Shown one piece after another: positions 23,597-35,500 of a stretch of 64,000 nt of DNA. This DNA comes from Gonium pectorale. Its lineage: Eukaryota > Chlorophyta > Chlorophyceae > Chlamydomonadales > Volvocaceae. Each line of letters opens with the position of its first letter. Within the stretch, counting starts at the first letter, position 1. The stretch lies in the NCBI GenBank assembly GCA_001584585.1, contig LSYV01000015.1, positions 1,056,684 to 1,120,683 on the forward strand. The letters are read 5' to 3'. The notes beneath the pieces were generated by a model. The model saw only the letters and a list, made by a program, of their open reading frames with translations. It was not told the DNA's origin and searched no databases. The position numbers and the translations under genes are program-made.

Positions 23597-26500
23597 TCAC
23601 TGCTTCGTTCCCCGCCCCGCGCCCGGCACGGGACCAGCCGCTGCCGCCTTGCCCGTTGCCCGCAGGTTATCTGACACGTAGTTCTTGCCGGTGGGCTTGC
23701 CGCCCGATAGCTTGGCGCCCACCTCGGGAGACAGCTTGTTGTCCACATGGGGCTTGAACTGCGACGGGCTGGGCGGCACGTAGGTGGGCATGCGGCCACG
23801 CAGCTCGTAGCTGAACTGCATGTCCGACGTGGCGACGTACAACCGCCCCTTCACGACCTTGCCAAACTCCCGGCATGTGTACGAAACCGCTAACGGCGGG
23901 TCGGGCTCGGGATCCCCGGGTCGCGGCGCGGGCGGCAGCACACCCTTGCTGGGCACTACGTTGAAGCACATGGGCGTGTCGGAGGGGAAGGTGGCAGTGA
24001 AGGGCTGCGGCTCATTGCCGGAGGCGTAGAGCCGCAGTGGGATAGACGCCGTGGCGCCCACCGCCGCCTCGATGGTCAGGGTGCCGTCGAGGTCCGGCTC
24101 CGTGGCCGCCAGCTGCATCTCAAACCGCCAGCGCCCGCCGCTGCTCTTGCTGATGACCAACTCGAGGGAGGTGGGCGGCAGCATGCGCGCGGGCGCAAAG
24201 TACACGGTGTAGCGCAGCGGTGCGTCGGGGCGGGAGAGGCGCACGGGGCCGGGCGTGGCGGGTGTCACGAGTAGGGACTGCTCCAGGAAGGCGCGGTGCT
24301 CGGGCGGCAGGACCACCTCGTGCGTGAACTCGTCCTCGGGGCCGACCTTTTGGAGCCCCGTGAGGACCACCTCCATGGCCTCCTCGATGCGGGAGCGGGC
24401 CTTGCACTTGTACCGGAACACCACACCGTTAACGGAGGCCTCGGTGGTGGCGCGCACGGGGAAGCGCCACACGAGAGTGTTGAGTGAGTAGCTGCTTCCC
24501 TCCACCGCCACGAGCACCTCGCAGCTGCACATCTTGAGCGAAGATGGCGTGTAGCGCATCGGGATATGCAACGTGCCGTACGGCCCCACCGTCGTCTCCT
24601 GGATCGTTGCCGCTGCGCTGCCCACTCGCCGCATCGCACCCGCAGCTGCGGTGGGCGGCCCGCTGCCTCCGCTGGTTCCCGCGCTGGCGGAGCTGGCGTT
24701 TGCTGTGAGTGCCTTGCCGCTGGGGCCTCCCAGCGTATGGCGCGAGGAGGTGCCCGAAAGGGGCCCAAGCCGCATCAGCTCGAACACGCCCGCGGGCTCG
24801 TCCGTCTTAAGCGTGACCGTGACGCTGGCTGCCTCGGGGAAGGGATTCCGCCACGTGACCAGGCCCTGCCCTTGGTTGCCCATAACCGCCGATAGGTGGG
24901 TGGTCTCCATGACCGTGGGCAGCGCGCCGCGGCCCCGCAGGATGAATTCCCATGTCCCCACGACGTCACCGTCAACTGTCAACATCGCGTCCTCGTCATG
25001 GTCCAGGGTGCCGGGGCTGTACTCGACAGTGAGCTCAACGCTGCCGTAAGGGGGCAAAGTGGTCATAGCGGGGCTGACGGCGAAGTTTCGGGGGTTGGAG
25101 CTTTCGGCCGAGAGCACCACTGACGTGTCGAGCGGGTTGTCGATTGTGACGGTGGTAGTGGCGCTGCGGCCTAGCTCCGCGTTCAACAACGGCAGCTCGA
25201 CGGGCGGCGCGGGGTCGGCGGTCCCGCTGACCAGGTACCGGAACTCGCCCACCTCCTCGCTCACCAGCACCACGCTGGCGCTCATCTCCCCGGGGTGCAG
25301 CGGCGCGAAGAAGAACGTGAGCGGCGCGGGGTCGGAGCTGAGCGGCAGCGTGAGGGAGGTGGGTCCGCATAGCGCGGGGTCGCTGTACCGCACCATCAGC
25401 TCCAGCTCCTTGCGCAGCGGGTTGACCACAGCCACCGTAACGGCAACGGCGGTGCGCACCTGCGCCGCCACCTGGATAACGCCCACCTCGGGCGGCTCGC
25501 TGGCGCGGACTTCCAGCGTGTACCTGTACGGTTTAGGAGGATGCACGCCGGGGGATAAGCGAGCAGCGACGGGTAAGGGGGTTCGAGCGTCTGCATGTCA
25601 TTATCTTGATGAGTGCGGTGGAGACTAAGAAAGGGTGCGAAGGGAACTCGCGGTACCCACCAGACGTACTGCCCGTCCGCGGTCGTGAAGGTGATGATTC
25701 CGTGGTATGTGCCGCTTCGCTGCGGGCAGGCCGTGATCTTGTACTGCGTGGCCATGCCGGGCGGCACCTTGACTGCGGGAACACCCACCATGAAGTCCAG
25801 GTCGCACAGGACCTGCGGAGCCAGCAGAGAGCCGAAGCAGCCAGACTATCATTCCAACATCATCGGAAAGCGGTCGCTGCCGTGACAGACTCATGCAGTA
25901 AAACAAACACGGAGAGGCAACGGAAGAAAGGGGAAAGTAGACACGCGGCTCGCAAGCGGCCGCTCGGAAGCATGGGAAGGATGGGTTGAAATGGAACAAC
26001 GCATACGACGAGCGTAAGCGCGAAAGTGATGATGTCGTTGTAGGACCCAGCTCCAGAGGCATTTGAAGGGGCGAGGGGGGAAGGATAGGTGTGTGCAGTC
26101 CAAGGAAATGTGCCATACCCGCACAAGGCACGCACCTTGTACTCGGTGGATGAGCCCACGATATTGGGCACGTTGAACTGCTTGGTGAACGCCTTGCGAG
26201 CCTGTAATCACAAAGCAGGGGCGGCATAAGGAAGGCGCGAGTCGGACGAAGGGGATGTATGGGAGGAGAGGGCCTGCGCCTCAAGCTGCGACCTCAACAC
26301 CTGCGCCTCAAGCTGGTCGAGGGCGGACATCACCACGGCAGCTCGACCAGCAAGAGCGCTGCATTTTAATCCCGCATGGCGCATGGTACATGCCCACTCT
26401 CTGCGCCTGCCCCAAGACGCCCAACCGCATACACGCACCTGGCACTCGATGACGAGTTGCCCTTCCGCGGTAGGCTCGGCAGCCCGCCCGACCAACGTGT

Positions 26501-29500
26501 AGGCGTTCCGCTCCCCGGTGGCGCTGATGGACAGCTCTAGCTGACCCTTGACATCGCCTGCGGGAAGAGACAAGCAAGACGCAAGACGGAAGGGACACGC
26601 AAGTTCTTACGCAAGACGGCCGATGCGTCGGCAAGCTATCGCGTTAGACACGCGACGAGAGGTCAGCCGGAAGGCAATGTAACTGGCCCGAAGCAAAGCG
26701 CGTTAGAATCCCGCTTATCCTCACTCAGCAATATTCACCCCCTCCCCGAAATGCTGGCGCCCCGCCATCCGCCCCACCCCACCCCTTGGACGCCGGCCAC
26801 CCACCCGGCATGACCGGCTTGAATTGCAGCGGGTACTGCACCGTGCTGCCCGCCGGCACCACCACCTCCCGCGGCCCCGACCACTGGTGCCCCGTGATCG
26901 CGGCCGAAACCGTCATGGGTGTATCGCCCGTGTTGACCAGCGGGATCTCTTGCGTGATGGCCTGCCGGGCCGCCGTCACAAACTCCAGCGTGAAGCTCTG
27001 ACTCATGGTCTGGGCCGTAAGCTCCAGGTCAATCACCCGGACGTCCAGAGGGCTGGTCAGCATGATGCGTGTCGGGTAGATCCCGGTGCCGATGGGTGAG
27101 AGGTGCAGGCGCAGCGTGTTGGGCTCGGGCGGCGGCAGCGCGGGCCGGTTGCTGGAGCGCTGCGTGCTGGACAGGTTGGCGCCGCTGCCGCCTCCACCGC
27201 CGCCTGAGTTTGAGCCACCATTGGCACCGCCGCCCGTATTGGAGGATGGGGCGGGCAGCGGGGGCCCTGAGGAGGAGTTGCTGGGCCCCGGCGCGGGCGA
27301 GTCGCGGTCCCGGTCCCGGTCGGTGGCTGAGAGCGCCACGGTGGGGCGCGCAGAGAGGGTGATATGGCCGGGTGACGACATAAGGCTGTTGGTCTGCGTC
27401 ACCGCGTACGTCACCTCGGCTGCGGAGGAAGGGGCGGGACGGGACGGGGAGCGGCAGTACAAGGTGACCGGGGGTGGTACATTCGCAATGTGTCAATGTG
27501 TACAAATCCAGATCTGTAGTGACGGGCGGTGTAACTGCAACCATCAGATGGTATGCCCGTCAAGCGTCAACGACTGGGCGGCCCCGACACGCCACGTACC
27601 TCCCTTAAAGGGGTCCTGCTTGAGTAGCGCCAGCTGTTCCTTGTCCTTGGCTAGGGGATGCTTCTCCTGTGGAGGTGAGGGTGCGAACAAGATGCCAGCA
27701 AACAAACTGTGATTGCTGCCCAGTACAGAATGACTGCCACCGCACGCAGATCAATGTGCATACCAGGATGTAAGCTCCACAGCCCTCGGGGTAGTTGTCC
27801 CTTTCGGGGCCACTGTTTCCACTGGTTGGACCTCACCTGGAATGCCCTCTTGGCCGCCTCCAGCGCTGCGTTCTGGAAGGGCACCAGCAGGTCGTAAACC
27901 TGCTGGGGAGTCTCCAGCGCCACCGTGCCCTAAGGGGCGGGACAAGGGGAGAAGGGGTTGAACGAGCGTCACGGTGCAGGTGATGAAGGGGCAGCTTCAG
28001 AAATGCTGGCAGCGACAGCGCGGCGGCGACAGGGTGTGTTGCACCATGCAGCAACACACCCTGTCGCAAATGGGGCTCTCGTGCGCCCGTACAGTCCCTG
28101 CATCGCCCCTAACGCCCCCCTGCAGGCGCTTGCCGCGGCCCGCCGTACCTTGAGCTCCATGAGCGGCGCGGGCAGGCCCGTCTCCCCGACCAGCTCGTAG
28201 CAGAACTCGCCCTGCTCCTTGTCCCTGAACAGCACCGTGCAGTAGGCTGTGGCCATTGAGAAGGGCAGGAAAAAGCCCTTGATGCGTTCGCTGGCGTTTT
28301 GCTTGAGCCGCAGCCGGTTGCGGTCAAGGCCGAAAGCGTCAGGCCACGCGCGGCCCATCTTGGCGGTGAGCTGGTCGTCCAGCGTTGTCTCTGTCGGGGT
28401 GGGCGGGGTGTTACACCGGAGTGTTGCATTGGGGCAGGGTGCGGTGGGTTACTAGCTAGAGCAGTACACAGCTTTCCACGATCTAAGCACAACGGTGGAT
28501 GAGAATTGCAAGTGACCTGGTATAGCAGCAGCCTGGGACCGCTAGACGCTGTGAGGCGGCATGGCTGCGAAAGGCGCATTACACGGGTAGAGGTCCAAAC
28601 CGGAAGCGGAAGCGGCGTAAATGCGAAACAAGCCGGCAGGGCCCCGAGTTATAGCAAGGCTCACCGAAAGGCTGGTTCTTGCCCTTGTTCCGCTTGTTGG
28701 CAGGCTGTTTCCGGCCCCCCGGACCAGTCTTGGTGGCAGCGGGGTCCTCCTCCTTCTTAGGCAGCGGCTCCGCCGGCTCATGCAGGATCTGGATAGTGAA
28801 GTCACCGTCTGCGGAACGGTCCAATACGCGAAAGAGCAGTCAGTTCACGCAATCCGCTTTCGTGGTCAATACCCTCGGCCTCACCATTGAAGCCACAGCC
28901 AGTGGCATAGCTGCCGTGTGCGTGTGTGGGACCTGGATGAGGCACATGCGGCCGGCTTCTAGCCCTACGCGCCAGGCCCGCACTTGCCGCAAACCCATGA
29001 CCAGGAGTTGGCAGGCTAAGTGGCCCTTCACTCACCTGCCGGAAATGGGTTGGTGACCGCGAACTCAAAGAGTTGCATCTCGTACAGCGGCCCCTCGGTG
29101 CGCACCCGCTTAAGCGGGGCGCGCGTGTTGACCTTGCAGGCCAGCTGAAACACCAGTGTGGCCGCATGCACGCCGCCCTCGCGCTTGCTCATCAGCACCA
29201 GCCGAGACGTCTGTGGTGTGGACGAGGTGGCCGTGGTGAGCAGGGGCTGGGGGCGTCCGTTTCGGATGGCCGTTGAGTGCGATGCATGGGTAGTGCTGCG
29301 CGCAAGGCGCGCCTCCTGGCCAGGTGTCCCATGGCAAGATGCCAGGCGCCTTGTCGCTGAGCAGAGCCGTCCAACCAAAGACCAAACAGCTGTGATTTAA
29401 GTGCATGGTACACACGTGAGAGCTGAAAGACAACCGTTATGGCTGCTTCGGCACGAGCCCCGTCGTCGCCGTGCTCGTCCCTCCTGCGCGCACGCACCTG

Positions 29501-32500
29501 CGATAGCGTGTTAGTGGGCGTGCAGCGGATGAGCAGCTTGGCCGAGGCCTTGGGCTCTATCCGCAGTGAGGAAGACTCAATGGAGAAGTCCCGGTGACCC
29601 TCCAGGCGGGCCGAATAGCTGATGGCTTTCTTGCTGGGGTTGGTCAGCTCCAGCTCCTTGCACTGCAGGGGCATGGGCGAGGGCCGAGGAGAGTGGTTTC
29701 ATGCATTGATCATTCGTCTTCTTCTGTGCGTGGGCTGAATCGCCTAGAACACTGCAGATGTCCCCATCCCGACCCATATCACCACGAACCAGCCGCCCGG
29801 CGCACCCTACCTGCGTCTCGCCCAGCTTGCAGGCGAAGTCAATGGTGGATCGCGGCACGAATTGCGGCAGCGTGTGATGCAGGTAGAGCACGAAGACCAT
29901 CATGTCCGTGGAATTGGGGTTCACGATGTCATCCACCGTGATCTCGTACGGCAGGCCCAGGTCCTGCGACATTAACAGGACAAGGACATGAGACACAGGT
30001 GATGCCAACGCAGTTATCAGACAAAAGCTGCAGCAAGCTGTCGCTAGCCACCCACTTGGTAGTCACCGCTTGCCGTGCTCATATTGCATGTGCCTGTCTC
30101 GCCCCGGTCCCCCAACAGGCCCTGCGTACCGTCATGATCTTCAGCACCATCTCTGCGTTCTCCCGCTTGTCCTGGTCGTCACGGCAGTCCAGCCGCAGGG
30201 ACTTCTTCTTCTTCTCCAGCCCCGGCCAGTAGCCCGAGAGCAGCGCAAACAGCACGCTGGCGTCGGACAGGTCTGCGGGCCAGGGCGAGCAGGCACGAGG
30301 TGCGCAAGGGTGGGCAGACATGCCGTCGATACCAGGCATAAATGACTGGGGACGCCTTTCTGCGGCGCTGCCTGTCACCCACCAGCGTCGAAGTTGGTGA
30401 TGCGCGGAAACTTGGGTCCGAACTCGCGCAGGCACTGTGCCGACGCCCAGGCCAGCAGCGAAGACTCAGCGACGTTGTAAAAGTTGGAGCCGATGATTGA
30501 CGAGTCAGGGGGCAGCTCCAGGCCCTCGGAGCCTAAGAACGTGAGGGCACGCGGAGGTGGGCATACGCAAGTGAGGCTATGCGACATATGTACAGTTGCC
30601 TTCGTGGCAGGCCCCGCGGGAACGCAGGTTTTTATGTCCCTAAAACCCAACTCGCGTGCATTCCGTTTTGCTCCCAATGTTCCTGGGCGATCCCTGCTGC
30701 CCGTGGCGCAGCAAGCATCCCTGGCGCACTCACCCGGCATGCTGCGCAGGCTCTTAAGCGTCACGCGGCCCAGCACGAAGACCTTGAACATTTGCAGCAC
30801 CAGCGCGTTCCACGCCTGCGCCGACACGATGGGGAAGTTGTTCTCCACCTCGGCCCACATCTCCAGCGCTTCCAGCTCGTCGTCGTTGTCAGTCGCGTGT
30901 GTGCTGCGCTCGTTCATGACCCTGCAAGCGGTCGCCAGGTCGCCGGATAGGTCAGCTGATGCTAGCAGTGGCAGTTGCATGCGTGCATTGTGTGAGATGT
31001 CACGGAATCAACTCCAAAGCAGGTACGGTACAGCGCAGGCAGAATAAGCCGGAGGGAAGGCAGGGTGTCGACGAGGTCCTTGTTCGTTCAGGTAGGATGC
31101 AAACGCCCCTTAATCCCCCTCGACCCTGAACCAAGTTATCGCCACCCATATCCCACCTGCAGAAGTCCTCAAAATCGAGTAGCATCTCGGGCTTGACCGC
31201 GTTAAGCAGGCAGCCGTGGCTCTTGAGGAACACCAGCACCGCATCGTACTGCTGCAGCAGCTGCTTCACCGCATCCTTGCGGTTGTTGGACAGCTTGAAG
31301 ATCTGTCAAAAGGGGTGATAGTGCTTGCCAAAGAATGTCGTCTGCCAGTGGCACAATTGCGAAGTAGGTGGATGTCGTAATCCGCTCCTGAGACTGGGCA
31401 AACCCGGCCGACGCCCCTCTTCAAGAACATGGCAAGCCGTCACCCGACCTTTCCCCACCACACTCTCGTTCCCTTTCCCTCGGCCCAAGGTACCAGAGTA
31501 GCACTGCTCCGCTCGTTACCTTGTTGGGGATGCTCTTGCCGCTCAGCATCTCCACCACCTCGACTAGCAGCTTGCCGCGGCTGGCCAGCATCTGGGCCCC
31601 CAGGTCGTCGAATGGGCCGCGTGTGGTTGTGGCGTTGAGGTAGCGCGCCACGCCGCGGCAGGGCGCCTCGGGGCCCAGGCACATGTGCGGCGGCGGCAGC
31701 GAGTAGGCCGCCTCCTCCAGAAACACCGGCATCCCCGCCTCGTGGCTAAACACAAGCGCGGCCTTGTTCACCTACAGTGCACGAGAAGGGGGTGAGTCGA
31801 AGGTGCACTTCAGCGCCCTATGGCCCCCGCGCGTCCGGCCGTCCAGCTTGCCCGAGCCCAATCACATTCCATCAGCCTCCCCCACCGCGGCCTTCTTACC
31901 CCCATGAATGCGTGGTGTGTGAGCAGGCTGTTGTCGGTCGTGCCTGTCACGCTGATGGAGAAGCGTTTGCCGTCTTCGTCCATGAAGTCGATGCTGGCGG
32001 TGAAGGACATGGGCTTGGGAGACATAAAGGAAACCACCACTGGCAGGCGGTCCTTGGCCAGGCCTATAGGGAGGGGGCGTCCGGGACTCAGGAGTCCAGT
32101 CGGATGTGGGATTGATTCGGGAAGCGAAGCTGAACTAGTTACGCGGACGTACGGCTGCATTTAGCCTTGCGCAACGACGTACAGCCGTACCACATGCCAT
32201 CCAATTCAGTGTCCGAAAACGCACATCCGACTGGAGGTGCGAGTGGTGCCTCAAGCTTACCAATGATGACCCCTTCTGGGAACTCGACCTCCATGGGTAG
32301 GTGCCCCTCATCCGCGGGCAGCTTGTACTTTAGTTCCAGGTTATCGTACCCGTTGTTGATGACGTAGAAGGTGGCGGTGGTGCGCAGACCCAGCGGCACT
32401 GGTGGAAGCAGGCACTCGCGCACGTCGAACGATAGCCTGGACGAAGACGGGGCAGGAGCCAACAGGGTGGGTGGCACATTCAGACATAAACAGCTCCGAT

Positions 32501-35500
32501 ATTACAGGTAATGACAGCATAGCAGTATCCGCGGGGCCAAGCGTAGGGTCCTGCTTGCTACCTGACACCTGCCTTCTCCGGCCTGCTACTGGCCATAGCC
32601 CACAACCCGCAGTCCGCACCTGGGGTACTGGCCCAGCCCCGACACCTCCACGTTTAGGTAGGGCTGCTCAACATTCCCGTCCAGATACACCGGGATGAGT
32701 GCTTCGTAGGCACGCGAGTCCCGAGGACAGAAGCGCAGCTGCACGCCCACCATCTCCTGCCCGCCAATCTGCGGAAGACGAGGGCAAGGCGTTTGCCATG
32801 GACTTTTGTGCTAAGACCGCCCAGCCACACCACCTTTCAACCTAAATATTCGGCCGTTCGCGGCGAAGTGGGCTTCTTCGTTCGCAAAGATCGGCGCACT
32901 CCTAACATCCCAGGCGCCCTGCATGGAATGCCCCTGCTGTACCCCACATCCGCCCCGCCTTACCACCAGGGGCGCTCCCGGCAAAAGGTCCATGGCGAAG
33001 ACCCCCTTGACCGGACACCCGGCCGCGTGCGGCGCTGGGACGGGCTCGCCGAACGACACAGTGACGGGCTCTTCCTCTGAGCACGGGGCAACAGGCGCGG
33101 TAAAGGAAGTTCATGAAGGCAGGATCCTGAATCAGGAACTCCAGCGGCTGAACTGGGCAGACAAAAACTTCACAGGTGCAGCGGAGCCTTTACAACGAGT
33201 CGTAGCGGGGGCCTGTGCCGCGGGCTTTATGCGTGCTGGATGTGGGGGCAAGAGCACTACGGGAACCTTGACCGGGGGTTATTACGTACTAGCACTACTA
33301 CTAGGGCGACTGGGGATGGAAGGTATACGTATACGTTGGGCCCACCCTGGTTTGTGATGTACAGATCCAAGGTGTATGGCGCCTTGATTTGATTTGAGCG
33401 AATCACGATCTTGGTCTGGAAGTCCAGGAAGGTCTTCGACAGGATGATGCGCGGGGTCACACCGCTGCCAGTGATCACCTGTAGCGCACCCGCGGCCGGT
33501 TGAGAAACAGGTTGAGGCAAGACGAGAAGAACTTGTTGTTGACAAGCACTGTGCCCATAACTCTGCCCCAACCTCGAGAGATGATAGAAGAGCTCTAGCT
33601 GCAGCCGATGCCCGCATCGCCCCTTTGTGGGGTTTGGGCCCATGCCACTGACCTTGCGCAGCGGCGGCGCGATGTAGCTGCCGGCCGTGACCAGCTGGAA
33701 GGCCAGCTCCACATCGCGCACGCCCGATTCGCAAGGCCGGAAGTTGAGCAGGAGCGGCAGCTGCTTGCCGGGGTTGATCGTGATGCGGTACTTGCAGCCG
33801 TCAGAGGCTGCGGGGAGTTAAAGGGAGACACGAAGGGGAAGAAAATAACAGCGATGCACAGAAACATGCTTTGGGCCAGCGCAAGACCAGCCGCTCGAGT
33901 GCATGACTGAGAGTCTGTACAGGGCCCGGAGCATCTCAGACGAGTATGTCTGTGCATATGAAGTGCTTGACCATGAGTCGTAGCCATAGCTTTCCCGCAT
34001 CGACTTTTGCCGCCCCGCGTGTTTCCTGCCCCGGCCCCACACAGCAACCGATCCCACGCTCGTGCACGCCCCCCGACTCACATCCCATCTTGAAGCCCAG
34101 AGAAGACGATGTGCGCCTGCTGCCCTGCCGGCTGCCCCGCGCGCTGCCGAATCCGCCCAACGCCTGCTGCCCGCTGGACCCAATGGTCTCCAGTGGGCAG
34201 CTCTCGTAGTCGTCGGTGGACCATGCGTCCTTGGGCAGCACAAGCTGAAATTCCGGGTGGTTCACTAGGTCCACCATCAAGACGGCCGTCACGGGCGAGG
34301 CGTTGCGCAGCGTGAGTGGCAGCCGGCTGGAGCTGCCCACGAACACGGTGCCAAAGCTGAACTCATCCTGATTGTGCAGGAGACGCGGGGCGACGGGAGC
34401 CGGATAGAGCAGGTTTGTCCAAATGCAGGGAACGCTGTGATGGCGAAAGGCATAGTGTTGGGAACGTCTGCCGATGCAGGGATGGTGTATTGCCTAAATG
34501 CTGCCGTGCAGACGGGGCTGCCTGATGTCAATGCACAGCGCCTGTGCATCCAGGTCCATCGCCTTCGCACCCCACCTCGTCAATTTCAACGCTTGGAACA
34601 ACCGCCTCTGCGCGGAAGGGTATGCGCACGATGTTGCCACCGCGCAGCTCCAGCTGCAGCGTGTTGGTCAGCGTGCCAGGCTCCCCGGCCGTAAAAAACA
34701 CCTCAATGTCGAGAGTCTCGTCCGCCGCGATGCGCCCGTTGGACGGCTTGACGGTAAGCTGTGTATCGGAGTGGTACGACAGTACAGCATGGCGTGCGGC
34801 TCAGCGTGCAAGCAATAGATGCACATAGATCGGCAAGAGCCGCCTGCCGCCTGCCGTACATACATTGTTTAGGCAGCTATTCAGGCAACGCACTACGGGC
34901 GCATATCAGGAGGTCATAGAGACAGACAGTCGGCACAAGACACAAAGGAAGTTAAAAAAGATAGAGACCTCAGACGGAGACGTCCAGCGATACTACAGAT
35001 GGCGTACCTGGTCATTGAGGTGGAAGCGGAAGGCCGTGTCGCGCGTGCCGTTGTTCTTGATCTGCAGAACGGCGCTCTGCTGCACGCCCACCGGCACCAC
35101 GCCCGCCACCAGCTCCTTATCGCGGGGCCGCACGTTGCCCTCGGGCAGGTCGCCGGTCATGAAGATGCGCTTGGGAGCCTCGCCTGAGGGGGCAGGCGAA
35201 CGGGGCAGAGGCATATTGTCCAGGCCGGAGCGCCTCTGGTCGAAAAGGGATCGAGGACCAGCAAGTACGATACAGGCGGGTCGAAGCTGGCGGCCCTTGA
35301 GTGCAGCGGCAGCAGGTGACGCGCCCTCACGTACAGATTCCGCATGCAAGGAGTGCATGCCCCACCTTGCGGCAGATTGTGAGGGCAAGCTAGAGGGAAA
35401 GCTAGAGGGGAACCTGTGGCGAGGGCTCACCTCCGACCATTTTGATGATAAGGTAGCCTTCCTGCTTGGGCGGCCCCATCATATCTGGGGCCCAGCGCAC

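Noticed and set aside
32581..32768. Possible one-base frameshift in CFAP47 exon 20
   Set aside because: On recounting the bases, the exon 32620-32768 is 149 nt and its phase matches both neighbours; the frame is intact.
32990..33140. Extra CFAP47 exon beginning QPLEFLIQDPAFM
   Set aside because: That frame has no donor and does not join the conserved EEEPVTVSFGEP segment. Splicing 33346 to 33076 closes the frame; the sequence between is intron.
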